Shown here: positions 20,601 to 29,154 of the stretch, in pieces
Numbering within the stretch: the stretch's first letter is position 1
Layout of the letters: every line of letters begins with the position of its first letter
From: Dyella solisilvae
Lineage (GTDB): Bacteria; Pseudomonadota; Gammaproteobacteria; Xanthomonadales; Rhodanobacteraceae
DNA length: 36,622 nt
Assembly: GCF_003351225.1 (NCBI RefSeq)
Contig: NZ_QQSY01000010.1
Coordinates: forward strand, 1-36,622
Direction: 5' to 3'
Position numbers and translations under genes: made by a program
Notes under the pieces: model-generated
Told to the model about the DNA's origin: nothing
Database searches by the model: none
What the model saw: only the letters and a program-made list of their open reading frames with translations

Positions 20601-21980
20601 CTATCGCGCGTACCGCTTCTGCAGGAACGCGAAGAACGCGCGGAGGCCCAGCGCTTCGCCGCCGCGCGGATGGGCCGGGCGGTCGGCGTCGTTCCAGGCG
20701 TAGGTGTCCAGATGCAGCCAGGGCATCGTCTCGGGCACGAAGCGCTCCAGGTACAGCGCCGCGGTGATCGCGCCGGCATGACGCGAAGCGCCGGAGTTGG
20801 CCATGTCGGCCAGGTACGATTCGAGCATCTTGCGGTACGGGCGCCACAGCGGCAGGCGCCACAGCGGATCGTTCACCGTGCGGCCGGCGGCCAGCACCTT
20901 CTCGGCGAGGTCGTCGCGGTTGGCGAACAGGGCGGGCAGGTCCGGGCCCAGCGCGATGCGTGCGGCGCCGGTGAGGGTGGCGAAATCGATGATCAGCTCG
21001 GGCTGCTGCTCGCTGGCGTAGGCCAGCGCATCGCACAGCACGAGGCGGCCTTCGGCGTCGGTGTTGTCCACCTCCACGGTGATGCCGGCGCGGGTGGTGA
21101 TCACCTCGCCCGGACGCATCGACTCGCCCGACACGGCGTTCTCCACCGCCGGAATCAGCAACTGCAATCGCACCGGCAACTTGGCCTGCATGATCAGGCC
21201 GGCCAGCGCGATCGCGTGCGCCGCGCCGCCCATGTCCTTCTTCATCCAGCGCATGCCGTCGGCCGGCTTCAGGTCCAGGCCGCCGGTATCGAAGCACACG
21301 CCCTTGCCGACCACCGCCAGCTTGGGATCGGTGGCCTTGCCCCAGGTCAGCTCGACCAGGCGCGGCGCGCGATGGCTGCCACGGCCCACGGAGTGGATGG
21401 TGGGAAAGTTCGCTTCCAGCAGCTCATCGCCCACCCATTCGCGCACCTTGGCCTTGTGCGCCTTGCCCAGCTGCTTCACCGCCTCGGCGAGCTGCTTGGG
21501 GCCCATGTCCTCGGTCGGCGTGTTGACCAGGTCACGCACCAGCGTGGTGGCTTCCACCAGTGGCTGCAGCGTCGCCAGCTGGTCGGCGTCGATCGCCAGC
21601 TTCGCCGGGGCGCGGCGCGCCTTGCGGTAGCGGGTGAATTCGTAAGCGCCCAGCGCCCAGCCCAATGCCGCCTGCAGGGTGTCCTTCAACACACCGTGCT
21701 CGGCCAGGTGGTAGGTCGCCTCGGGCAGCGTGCGCGGCAGGGCGCCCAGCGCGCTCAGCGGATCGCTGGGGTCCACACCCACCAGCACGCGCACCAGCTT
21801 GCCGCCCTCGTCAGGGAGCATGGCGAAGGTGCCCGGCGCCGCTTCAAAGCCGAAGGCGGCCAGCCACTGGCGCTGCGCGGCGGTGAGGCGACGCTTGGCG
21901 GCAGTGAAATGGGCGATGTCGGTGGTCTCGATGGCGATGCTCTGGCGGTCGCCGGTCTTGCGTTCGATCAGTACGGACAT
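20601..21980 (-). CDS. M17 leucyl aminopeptidase family protein
   Basis: Cytoplasmic two-metal aminopeptidase of the PepA/leucine aminopeptidase family. The 459-residue product has the catalytic C-terminal domain with metal-ligand motifs VGKGVCFDTGGLDLKP and MKKDMGGAAHAI, and the family signature NTDAEGRLVLCDAL beginning at about Asn306, which carries the Asp, Glu and Arg of the active site. Its N-terminal domain is divergent from classic PepA (no DNA-binding-type domain evident), so it belongs to the shorter PepA-like branch rather than to true PepA. No symbol is assigned. Next gene upstream is separated by a repeat block. Confidence 0.9.
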   Translation of the reverse strand: MSVLIERKTGDRQSIAIETTDIAHFTAAKRRLTAAQRQWLAAFGFEAAPGTFAMLPDEGGKLVRVLVGVDPSDPLSALGALPRTLPEATYHLAEHGVLKDTLQAALGWALGAYEFTRYRKARRAPAKLAIDADQLATLQPLVEATTLVRDLVNTPTEDMGPKQLAEAVKQLGKAHKAKVREWVGDELLEANFPTIHSVGRGSHRAPRLVELTWGKATDPKLAVVGKGVCFDTGGLDLKPADGMRWMKKDMGGAAHAIALAGLIMQAKLPVRLQLLIPAVENAVSGESMRPGEVITTRAGITVEVDNTDAEGRLVLCDALAYASEQQPELIIDFATLTGAARIALGPDLPALFANRDDLAEKVLAAGRTVNDPLWRLPLWRPYRKMLESYLADMANSGASRHAGAITAALYLERFVPETMPWLHLDTYAWNDADRPAHPRGGEALGLRAFFAFLQKRYAR

Positions 21981-22109
21981 GAATTTCCTTGCGCGGCGTG
22001 TGCGAGGCCGCGATACGACGGGAATTCGCCCAATGATGCGCGCTTTTGCGGTGAGGGGCGAGGGTGGGGACGTTTCCTCGGAAAGTGCGAGAGCACGCAG
22101 CTTTTGCTC

Positions 22110-22199
22110 GTCATCCCTGCGAAGGCAGGGATCCAGCGTCTTTCATGCGCAAGGAGATCCCACAACAAGTCACTGGATCCCTGCCTTCGCAGGGATGAC
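22110..22199. repeat. Inverted pair of REP-like repeats
   Basis: The unit GTCATCCCTGCGAAGGCAGG followed by GATCCAG is repeated in reverse complement at the right end (CCTGCCTTCGCAGGGATGAC), giving a long imperfect stem with about 40 bases between. It is the best preserved of the dispersed pairs in the window. The rest of the 287-base gap shows no gene. Confidence 0.85.
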
Positions 22200-22267
22200 G
22201 GTGACGGGCGTGGGGATGACGGCGAGTTGTGCAGGGCGCAGCGTCGACATGCGCCAATCGCCAGACC

Positions 22268-22978
22268 TCAGCCCCGCATCTCCAACCAATCCGCCAACTG
22301 CCCCATATCACGCAGGTCCAGATCCGGCGCTCGGCCCAGCGCCCCCGGCCACGGATGCCCGGCACGATTGATCCACGCGGTGCGCAATCCCGCATCACGG
22401 GCCCCCACCACGTCCAGCTCGGGATCGTCGCCCACGTGCAGGATTTCGTCAGGCGTCAGGCCCAGCCGTTCGGCGGCCGTGGCGAAGATGTGCGGGTGGG
22501 GCTTGAGCACGCCGGCGTCGCGGGCGCACACCTGGTGCGCGAAGTGCGCGCTGATGCCGATGCGATCGAGGTCGGCGTTGCCGTTGGTGAGGCTGGCCAC
22601 CGGCCAGCGTCCGGCGAGGCGTTGCAGCGCCGGCAGGCTGTCGGGGTAGAGGTCGACGCGGTTGCGCGCCGAGAAATAGATTTCCCACAGCGTGTCGAGC
22701 GGCGCCTCATCGATGCCGCAACGCGCGAACGCGCGCTGCATGGTGATGTGGCGCTGCGCGGTGAAGTCGTGGGACAGGTCGGTGCGCTCGGCAGCGACCT
22801 CGGCGCGCAGGGCGCGCATGGCCGGGATGGGCCATGCGCGCGCTACGTCCGGATAGTTCGCCTTGAGAAAGGCGTCGAGGTCACGATCCGCGCGTTCCAG
22901 GGCCGGCAGCACCGGCCACAGGGTGTCGTCCAGATCCAGCGTCAGGGCGCGGATACGCACGCCGCGACCTTCGATCAA
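22268..22978 (-). CDS. HAD-superfamily hydrolase (YigB-like phosphatase)
   Basis: A 236-residue cytoplasmic HAD phosphatase. Motif I is LDLDDTLWP with the nucleophile Asp, motif II SLTNGN, motif III Lys in LKPHPHIF and motif IV HVGDDPELDVVGA. A helical cap lies between motifs I and II (about residues 30-110), which fits the YigB/FMN-phosphatase-like subgroup, but substrate cannot be read from the sequence. The start overlaps the stop of the upstream PstS-like gene by 4 bases, so the two are likely translated together. Confidence 0.87.
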   Translation of the reverse strand: MIEGRGVRIRALTLDLDDTLWPVLPALERADRDLDAFLKANYPDVARAWPIPAMRALRAEVAAERTDLSHDFTAQRHITMQRAFARCGIDEAPLDTLWEIYFSARNRVDLYPDSLPALQRLAGRWPVASLTNGNADLDRIGISAHFAHQVCARDAGVLKPHPHIFATAAERLGLTPDEILHVGDDPELDVVGARDAGLRTAWINRAGHPWPGALGRAPDLDLRDMGQLADWLEMRG

Positions 22979-23952
22979 TGACCGCTGGCCTGCATGCCCG
23001 GCACTGCCTCTTCGGCCGGCATCTTCAGGCCGCTCTCGGACAGCAGCTTGGCGCGGCGGGCCTGGTCATTGGCGGCCAGCTGCGGTGCATCGGCGTACGG
23101 CACCAGCTGGTGCTGGCGGGCCAGTGCGCGCACCTGGTCGGTGTGCAGGAAATCCATGAAGGCGTCGACCTGGGCGGCCTTCGGGTTGTTCTTGTTGGTG
23201 ACCAGGTAGATCGGGGTGTACAGCGGGTAGCTGCCGTCGGTCACCGTGGCCAGGCTCGGATGCACGCCGTCAACGCTGATCATGCGCACCTTGCTGTTGG
23301 TGGCCACGCCCGACAGGGTGGTCACGCCCAGTGCATTCGGGTCCAGCGTGATGGCCTCTTCCAGCTTGGCCGTGTTCACGTACAGGCGCGGCGCGGCCAC
23401 CGGTTGGTTGCCGCGACCGAAGATCAGGCGGCGCAGGCTGTATTCGACGCCGTCACCGGGGCTGGCCACCGCGTACAGGTTGATCGGCGCGTCCTTGCCG
23501 CCGACGTCGCGCCAGTTGGTGATCTTGCCGAAGTAGATGTCGTGCAGCTGCTTGGCGGTGAGGTTGGGCACAGCGTTGGACGGGTGGGTGATCATCACCA
23601 GCGCGTCGAACGCGACCGGCGTGAACACCAGGTCGCTCTCGGTGCCGCCGGCGCTGCCGCGTGCGCTGCCCGCGACGTCGGCGAGGCCGTGCTCGACGGC
23701 TTCCAGGCCCGAGACGGTGTTGAACGGCTGCACTTCGATGCGGCCCTTGCCGCTCTTCTCATAGGCCTTGGCCACGTCGTCGACGACGGCGCGTGCGGTG
23801 GCGTAGTCGCCACGCCAGACCAGGGTGGGAAGCGCCGGCTTGGGGGCGGCCTTGGCCTTGGTGGTCTTCGCTGCGCCGGCGGCGAGGGCGCCGGTGGCCG
23901 CGCACGCGGTGATCAGCGCGACGAAAAACAGACGAGAGAATCGTAGAGACAT
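22975..23952 (-). CDS. PstS-like phosphate-binding periplasmic protein
   Basis: Solute-binding protein of the PBP-like/PstS family, predicted to bind phosphate or a similar oxyanion in the periplasm. The 325-residue product has a signal peptide (FFVALITACAATGALAAG), then the two-lobe fold with GSARGSAGG (oxyanion loop region), VMITHPSNAVPNLTAKQLHDIYFGKITNW and GDGVEYSLRRLIFG, the last two being typical of PstS-like proteins. ATG 23952 is chosen for its signal peptide; the frame stays open to 24261 without conserved content. No pstC, pstA or pstB is in the window and I see no Pho box, so a sensory or scavenging role is as likely as transport. Confidence 0.82.
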   Translation of the reverse strand: MSLRFSRLFFVALITACAATGALAAGAAKTTKAKAAPKPALPTLVWRGDYATARAVVDDVAKAYEKSGKGRIEVQPFNTVSGLEAVEHGLADVAGSARGSAGGTESDLVFTPVAFDALVMITHPSNAVPNLTAKQLHDIYFGKITNWRDVGGKDAPINLYAVASPGDGVEYSLRRLIFGRGNQPVAAPRLYVNTAKLEEAITLDPNALGVTTLSGVATNSKVRMISVDGVHPSLATVTDGSYPLYTPIYLVTNKNNPKAAQVDAFMDFLHTDQVRALARQHQLVPYADAPQLAANDQARRAKLLSESGLKMPAEEAVPGMQASGH

Positions 23953-24301
23953 GGCGGTGTGGAACCCCGAATAGTAAAGATGGTGTTCGCGAGCCGCCTT
24001 AACCGGGCGCGCGTGCAAGTGAAGATGTAGCCTGGGTATTTGAGCCAGCTGAGGCGCAAACATCAAGCCGAAATCAGCCTCCGGAACGCAGAAAAACGCG
24101 ATGCCGCGCACGCACTGGCATGGTCGTTCATCGGCGGTTGCGGGTCTCAACGCCGCGTACACGGTCGCAGGTGTAGTGCGACGAATCCGCGCCTCGGCGC
24201 CTTCGCCGGCGCCGTCCTTCAGCAGGGCGGCGTGACCGCTGCACTGCCCAAATAACCTCAAGTCACGCGCTCAAGCGAAGGGGCGACGGGCGGTTTGCCC
24301 G
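23953..24301. other. Gene-free stretch between the degQ and PstS-like genes
   Basis: No convincing gene on either strand; the open frames here are extensions or shadows. A 7-bp hairpin GACGGGC/GCCCGTC (24284-24302) overlaps the degQ stop and may mark its transcript end, although no U tract follows. No recognisable Pho box is seen before the PstS-like gene. Confidence 0.5.
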
Positions 24302-25672
24302 TCAGCGAATCTGCACATAGCGCACCCCGTCATCATCGGCCACCACCAGCACCAGCTGACGCGGATTCACCCCGGCAAGCTGCAGTAGCGTGCGCAAGTC
24401 CGGCACCTGCAAGTGGCCCACGCCGATCACGACGTCGTTGGTGTGCAAGCCCGCTTGCGCCGCGGCGCTGCCCGCGCGCACCGCGCTCACGCCGACGCCA
24501 TGCACGCCCTGGTCGCGCACGTTCTGCGACAGCTCGGTGAAAGTCACGCCGGCCAGTCGCGGATCGAGCTTGGCGCCATCGATCGAGGCGAGCTTCTCCG
24601 CCACCAGTTTGGCCATCACCTGGCGGCTGGCGCCGTTGCGCAGCATGGTGAGCTTCACCGTGCTGCCCAGCGGCAGCAGGCCGACGGCGTTGCCCAGCTC
24701 CTGCGAGTTGCGCAGCGGCTTGCCGTCGATCGCGGTGATCACGTCACCGACCTGGACGTCGGCATTGCTGGCCGGCGAGCCGGCGGCGACGCGCGTCACC
24801 ACCGCGCCATTGGTGTCCTTCAGGGCCAGCGCCTTGGCGATGCGCGGGGTGATGTCCTGCGTCTCCAGGCCGAGGCTGCCGCGATTGACCTTGCCGTTGG
24901 CCACCAGCTGGCGCATCACGTCGACGGCCAGGTTGGTGGGAATGGCGAAGCCGATGCCGACGTTGCCGCCGGAGGGCGAGATGATCATGGTGTTGATGCC
25001 CACCAGCTCGCCGCGCAGGTTCACCAGCGCGCCGCCGGAGTTGCCCGGATTGATCGAAGCATCGGTCTGGATGAAGTTCTGGTAGCCCGAGCCGCCCAGC
25101 CCGGAGCGGCCCAGCGCGGAGACGATGCCCGAGGTCACCGCCTGGCCCAGGCCGAACGGATCGCCCACCGCCACCACGAAATCGCCCACGCGCAGCTTGG
25201 ACGAGTCGGCCATCGGCAGCGCCTGTAAGCCGGTGGCCTGGATCTGCACCACCGCCACGTCCGTATCCGGGTCGGTGCCGACCAGCCTGCCCTTGACGTC
25301 GCGTCCGTCCGGCAGGGTCACCGTGATGTCGTCGGCGCCGCCCACTACATGATTGTTGGTGAGGATGTAGCCCTTGGCCGCATCCACGATCACGCCCGAG
25401 CCCAGGCTCTGCTCGACGCGCGAGCGCCGCGAGCCATTGAGGCCGAAGAACTGGCGGAACACCGGGTCGTCGAAGAACGGATCGCGCACCTGCACGCGCG
25501 TGGTGGTGGAAATGTTCACCACCGCCGGCGTCACCTTCTCCAGCATCGGCGCCAGCGACGGTAGCGCCTGGCCGTCGACCGAGGGCGGCAACGAGGCATG
25601 GCCGGCAAGTGGCATCACGCCAACCAGAACCAGCAACGTGGCAACCATCCGGCGGACAAAACGGGCAAACAT
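24302..25672 (-). CDS. degQ: DegQ/HtrA-family periplasmic serine protease
   Basis: Periplasmic protease/chaperone that removes misfolded envelope proteins. The 456-residue product has a signal peptide (cleavage near AGHAS), a trypsin-like domain with the triad His108 (LTNNHVVGG), Asp138 (DPDTDVAVV) and Ser212 (INPGNSGGALVN), and two PDZ domains, the first around residues 275-360 and the second shorter one to the end. The ATG at 25672 has AAGGAG at good spacing. DegP, DegQ and related proteins cannot be told apart with certainty here; the Q-linker after the signal is short, favouring a DegQ-type name. Divergent from nrdJa. Confidence 0.92.
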   Translation of the reverse strand: MFARFVRRMVATLLVLVGVMPLAGHASLPPSVDGQALPSLAPMLEKVTPAVVNISTTTRVQVRDPFFDDPVFRQFFGLNGSRRSRVEQSLGSGVIVDAAKGYILTNNHVVGGADDITVTLPDGRDVKGRLVGTDPDTDVAVVQIQATGLQALPMADSSKLRVGDFVVAVGDPFGLGQAVTSGIVSALGRSGLGGSGYQNFIQTDASINPGNSGGALVNLRGELVGINTMIISPSGGNVGIGFAIPTNLAVDVMRQLVANGKVNRGSLGLETQDITPRIAKALALKDTNGAVVTRVAAGSPASNADVQVGDVITAIDGKPLRNSQELGNAVGLLPLGSTVKLTMLRNGASRQVMAKLVAEKLASIDGAKLDPRLAGVTFTELSQNVRDQGVHGVGVSAVRAGSAAAQAGLHTNDVVIGVGHLQVPDLRTLLQLAGVNPRQLVLVVADDDGVRYVQIR

Positions 25673-25802
25673 GCAAGCTCCTTTCACACGTGCAGATCGA
25701 CGGTGGTTCGACTCAACACGGCGTAGACGGTTCCCTCGTCCAACACGACAAAACCACTTTACATCGAAGAGGCTCGGGGGTAACTTTCACATCCGTTCGC
25801 GA

Positions 25803-25851
25803 CCACAACATCTTGTGTTACAGCGTCGGGATTAAACCCAAGAGCTGGTGT
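25803..25851 (+). promoter_or_regulatory. Tandem NrdR-box-like operators before nrdJa
   Basis: Box 1 at 25803-25818 (CCACAACATCTTGTGT) and box 2 at 25836-25851 (ACCCAAGAGCTGGTGT) resemble the published 16-bp NrdR palindrome (of the form ACACAATATCTTGTGT); box 1 differs from it at two positions, box 2 at about four. Their 33-base centre-to-centre distance is about three helical turns, the arrangement known for NrdR sites. They lie about 170-220 bases before nrdJa. Known biology: NrdR represses ribonucleotide reductase genes. Assignment here is by eye. Confidence 0.6.
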
Positions 25852-26021
25852 CACAGGACATACTCGGGGGGAGTAGCCGTAGGGTCGAGGCAAGGAACGT
25901 CGGTTCGGGCTGAGTGCTGGCTGCGTTTTTCCAGCTACTCGGCCTGAAGCAGTCGATTTAGCCGATACGAACAAGACACCAACACGGGGCCGAAAGGCCG
26001 TACCGGGAGGTCAGGAAGCCG

Positions 26022-28169
26022 ATGAGCACCGCGCGTGCACCAGCCGTAAACCGAGACGCCGCCGCCATTCCGCTGCAGCCCGCGTCTTACGACATCTGGG
26101 ACAAGAAGTACCGCCTGAAGGCCAAGTCGGGCCAGCCGGTTGACGGCAGCGTCGACGAAACCTATCAGCGCGTCGCCCGTGCGCTTGCCGAAGTGGAAGC
26201 TACGCCGGAGCTGCGCGAGCACTGGTTCGAGCGTTTCCTGTGGGCGCTGCGCCGTGGGGCCATCCCCGCTGGCCGCATCACGTCCAACGCGGGCGCGCTG
26301 GAGCACAAGCCGGCCACCTCCACCATCAACTGCACGGTGTCGGGCACCATCCGTGACTCCATGGACGACATCCTGGAGAAGGTGCACGAGGCCGGCCTCA
26401 CGCTGAAGGCCGGTTGCGGCATCGGCTACGAGTTCTCCACGCTGCGTCCGCGCGGCGCGTACGTGTCGGGCGCTGGCGCCTATACCTCCGGCCCGCTGTC
26501 CTTCATGGATATCTACGACAAGATGTGCTTCACCGTCTCGTCCGCCGGCGGTCGCCGCGGCGCGCAGATGGGCACGTTCGACGTCAGCCATCCGGACGTG
26601 AAGGAATTCATCCGCGCCAAGCGCGAAGACGGTCGCCTGCGCCAGTTCAACCTGTCCCTGCTCATCACCGATGGCTTCATGCAGGCGGTGGAGCACGACC
26701 AGGACTGGCCGATGGTGTTCCCGGTGCACGTCAAGGAACAGTCCGAGATCGACCTCGACGACCCCACCAAGGTCGTGTGGCGCGAGTGGCCCACCCACGA
26801 GAACTACGTGGAGCGCGAGGACGGCCTGGTCGCCTGCAAGATCTACGGCCACATCCGGGCGCGGCACCTGTGGGACATGATCATGGTGTCCACCTATGAC
26901 TTTGCCGAGCCGGGCTTCATCCTGATCGACAAGGTCAACGAGATGAACAACAACTGGTGGTGCGAGCACATCCGCGCCACTAACCCCTGCGGCGAGCAGC
27001 CCCTGCCGCCGTACGGCTCGTGCCTGCTGGGCTCGGTCAACCTGACCACCTTTGTGCGCGACCCGTTCGGCCCCAAGGCCCGCTTCGACTGGGACGAATA
27101 CCGCGAAGTGGTGAAGGTGTTCACCCGCATGCTGGACAACGTGGTGGAGATCAACGGCCTGCCGCTCGAGCAGCAGCGCCACGAGATCCTCTCCAAGCGT
27201 CGCCACGGCATGGGCTTCCTGGGCCTGGGCACCACCATCACCATGCTCAAGATGCGCTACGGCACGGCCGAGTCGGTGGCCTTCACCGAGGACGTCTCTC
27301 GCGAGATGGCCGTGGCCGGCTGGGAAGTGGCGCTGGACCTCGCCAAGGAAAAGGGCCCGGCCCCGGTGCTGGCGCGCGACTACACCGTCACCGGTGACAT
27401 GCTGCGCAAGCGTCCGGAAATGGCCGTCGACGGCTACAAGGTCGGCGACGCCATCCCGGGCCGCGTGCTGCACGCCAAGTACAGCCGCTACATGCAGCGC
27501 GTGGCCTCCGTGGCCCCGAACCTGGTGGCGCAGCTGGCCGAAACCGGCGCCCGCTTCACCCACCACAGCTCTATCGCGCCCACCGGCACCATCTCGCTGT
27601 CCCTGGCCAACAACGCCAGCAACGGCATCGAGCCGAGCTTCGCCCACCACTACTCGCGCAACGTGATCCGCGAGGGCCGCAAAACCAAGGAAAAGGTCGA
27701 GGTCTACAGCTACGAGCTGCTGGCCTACCGCGCCCTGATCAACGCCGACGCCCTGCCGTTCACCGATGACCCCAAGTCCAAGCTGCCCGAGTACTTCGTG
27801 GCCGCCGACGACATCACGCCCCGGGAGCACGTGGACATCCAGGCCGCCGCGCAGCTGTGGGTGGACTCGTCCATCTCCAAGACCGCGAACGTCCCCACCG
27901 ACTACCCCTACGAAGACTTCAAGGACATCTACTTCTACGCTTATAAGCAGGGTTTGAAGGGTTGTACTACCTTCCGCTTCAACCCCGCCGCCTTCCAGGG
28001 CGTGCTGGTGAAAGAGGCCGACCTTGAGAACACCCTCTACCGCTTCGAATTGGAGGACGGTAGTGTTGTGGAACTGAAAGGCAACGAAGAAGTGGAGTAC
28101 GACGGCGAAATGCATACCGCCGCCAACCTGTTCGATGCCTTGAAGGAAGGGTATTACGGAAAGTTCTAA
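26022..28169 (+). CDS. nrdJa: Class II (adenosylcobalamin-dependent) ribonucleotide reductase, catalytic subunit NrdJa
   Basis: Reduces ribonucleotides to deoxyribonucleotides using a cobalamin-generated thiyl radical. The 715-residue product carries the Cys104 in INCTVSGT and Cys648 in KGCTTFR, the expected pair of active-site redox cysteines, and NPCGEQ with the radical Cys323 flanked by Asn321 and Glu325. It ends without the C-terminal Cys-rich tail that recycles the active site; that tail is on NrdJb (29155-29904), so the enzyme is split as in Pseudomonas aeruginosa. The AGGAAG-type ribosome-binding site precedes the ATG at 26022. No cobalamin riboswitch was recognised in the 349-base leader. 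Confidence 0.95.
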   Translation: MSTARAPAVNRDAAAIPLQPASYDIWDKKYRLKAKSGQPVDGSVDETYQRVARALAEVEATPELREHWFERFLWALRRGAIPAGRITSNAGALEHKPATSTINCTVSGTIRDSMDDILEKVHEAGLTLKAGCGIGYEFSTLRPRGAYVSGAGAYTSGPLSFMDIYDKMCFTVSSAGGRRGAQMGTFDVSHPDVKEFIRAKREDGRLRQFNLSLLITDGFMQAVEHDQDWPMVFPVHVKEQSEIDLDDPTKVVWREWPTHENYVEREDGLVACKIYGHIRARHLWDMIMVSTYDFAEPGFILIDKVNEMNNNWWCEHIRATNPCGEQPLPPYGSCLLGSVNLTTFVRDPFGPKARFDWDEYREVVKVFTRMLDNVVEINGLPLEQQRHEILSKRRHGMGFLGLGTTITMLKMRYGTAESVAFTEDVSREMAVAGWEVALDLAKEKGPAPVLARDYTVTGDMLRKRPEMAVDGYKVGDAIPGRVLHAKYSRYMQRVASVAPNLVAQLAETGARFTHHSSIAPTGTISLSLANNASNGIEPSFAHHYSRNVIREGRKTKEKVEVYSYELLAYRALINADALPFTDDPKSKLPEYFVAADDITPREHVDIQAAAQLWVDSSISKTANVPTDYPYEDFKDIYFYAYKQGLKGCTTFRFNPAAFQGVLVKEADLENTLYRFELEDGSVVELKGNEEVEYDGEMHTAANLFDALKEGYYGKF

Positions 28170-28176
28170 TATAAGT

Positions 28177-28211
28177 GCCGACACCTGGCCTCCAGGTGTT
28201 GGCTTGCTTGT
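28177..28211 (+). terminator. Rho-independent terminator after nrdJa
   Basis: A 12-bp stem with one G-U pair (28177-28188 with 28192-28203, loop CCT) is followed by TTGCTTGTT. It would separate nrdJa from the histone-like gene downstream. Confidence 0.8.
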
Positions 28212-28284
28212 TAGAGAAGTTCCGAGTACCTAGAGGCAAGGCTCCATACAAGTTCCAAAATCCACGTCGGAGGGGATTACACGC

Positions 28285-28878
28285 ATGTCTATCGATACCG
28301 AGTTTGATCTGAAAGAAGAAGCCGTAACGGTCGTTGACGCGCCCGTGGAAGTGCCCGCGGTCGAAGTGACCCCGGCTGCTCCCAAGAAGGCCCGTGCCGC
28401 CAAGAAGAAGTCGGCACCCGCCAAGAAGGCTGCTCCGGCCAAGAAGGCTGCCAAGAAGGCAGTCAAGAAGGCTGCAGCCAAGAAGACCGCGAAGAAGGCC
28501 ACCAAGAAGGCTGCTGCCAAGAAGACCGTGAAGAAGGCGGTCAAGAAGGCTGCTGCCAAGAAGGTCGCCAAGAAGGCGGTGAAGAAGGCTGCCGCCAAGA
28601 AGGTCGCCAAGAAGGTCGCCAAGAAGGCTGTGAAGAAGGCCGTGAAGAAGGCGGCCGCCAAGAAGGTTGCCAAGAAGGCGGTGAAGAAGACCGCCAAGAA
28701 GGCAGTAAGGAAGGTCAGCAGCAAGAAGACGGCCAAGAAGGCCGCAGTCAAGAAGACGGCCAAGAAGGCCGCCGGTAAGAAGGCCGCCAAGGCGGTCAAG
28801 AGGTCCACTGCCAGCAAGAAGGCGAGCGTGAAGAAGGCCGTGCGCAAGCCGGCCAAGAAAGCTGCCCGCCGCAAGTAA
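28285..28878 (+). CDS. Histone H1-like Lys/Ala-rich nucleoid protein
   Basis: A 197-residue basic protein built almost wholly of Lys and Ala in short repeats (AKKAVKKA and variants) from about residue 32 to the end, the pattern of bacterial H1-like/AlgP- and Hc2-like proteins that bind and compact DNA non-specifically. Residues 1-31 are unlike the rest, acidic and Val/Glu-rich (DTEFDLKEEAVTVVDAPVEV). GGAGGGG lies 9 bases before the ATG. The gene is bounded by hairpin terminators on both sides, so it has its own transcription unit between the two nrdJ genes. Repeat number probably varies between strains because the DNA is also repetitive. Confidence 0.88.
   Translation: MSIDTEFDLKEEAVTVVDAPVEVPAVEVTPAAPKKARAAKKKSAPAKKAAPAKKAAKKAVKKAAAKKTAKKATKKAAAKKTVKKAVKKAAAKKVAKKAVKKAAAKKVAKKVAKKAVKKAVKKAAAKKVAKKAVKKTAKKAVRKVSSKKTAKKAAVKKTAKKAAGKKAAKAVKRSTASKKASVKKAVRKPAKKAARRK
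28384..28872. repeat. Internal GCCAAGAAGG-type coding repeats
   Basis: The histone-like gene contains many near-copies of GCCAAGAAGGCC/GTCGCC units, in frame. Copies are degenerate and vary in spacing, giving a slippage- and recombination-prone tract. Confidence 0.7.
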
Positions 28879-28887
28879 GCCGTACCC

Positions 28888-28920
28888 GATCCGGCCCGGC
28901 GTCAACCGCCGGGCCGGGTC
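28888..28920 (+). terminator. Hairpin terminator after the histone-like gene
   Basis: An 11-bp perfect stem (28891-28901 with 28907-28917, loop TCAAC), extendable by three weaker pairs. The stem is strong but no long U tract follows. Confidence 0.6.
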
Positions 28921-28994
28921 GTCCTAGAGCTGCCGACGGACCCAACATTTCAGTCCCGTCGTTCCGGCAGAGGCCAAGCGCCCCCTTCTAGCCC

Positions 28995-29053
28995 GTCATT
29001 CCTGCGAGTCGCTTTTCAACAGCCGAAGGCTGGTCAAGCAGGAATCCAGTGAC
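28995..29053. repeat. Single REP-like repeat
   Basis: GTCATTCCTGCG at the left and GCAGGAATCCAGTGAC at the right can pair through the CCTGC/GCAGG core. The closing word CCAGTGAC is shared with the REP blocks elsewhere in the window. Confidence 0.6.
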
Positions 29054-29154
29054 TTTAAGGTCCGGGCCCCAAGCCCCAAGTATTAGAAACACCCGCACCA
29101 CCCGTCCCACCAGCCGTCGCGCGCGCCGCCACTACTCCAAAAGAAGCACACACC

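Noticed and set aside
23953-24060. Pho box before the PstS-like gene
   Set aside because: No pair of CTGTCAT-like direct repeats could be found on the minus strand.
22975-24261. Extended start of the PstS-like gene
   Set aside because: The first 103 residues of the long form are not conserved-looking and would bury the signal peptide that begins at 23952.
25673-26021. Cobalamin riboswitch before the B12-dependent reductase
   Set aside because: I looked for the conserved B12-box core and stems and found none; a covariance-model search would settle it.
28384-28872. Repeats that might be read as a CRISPR array
   Set aside because: Units are short, degenerate, in frame and without unique spacers; they encode the Lys/Ala tail.
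28230-28905. Two long minus-strand frames opposite the histone-like gene
   Set aside because: Phe/Leu/Ala repeats are the antisense of the Lys/Ala codon repeat.
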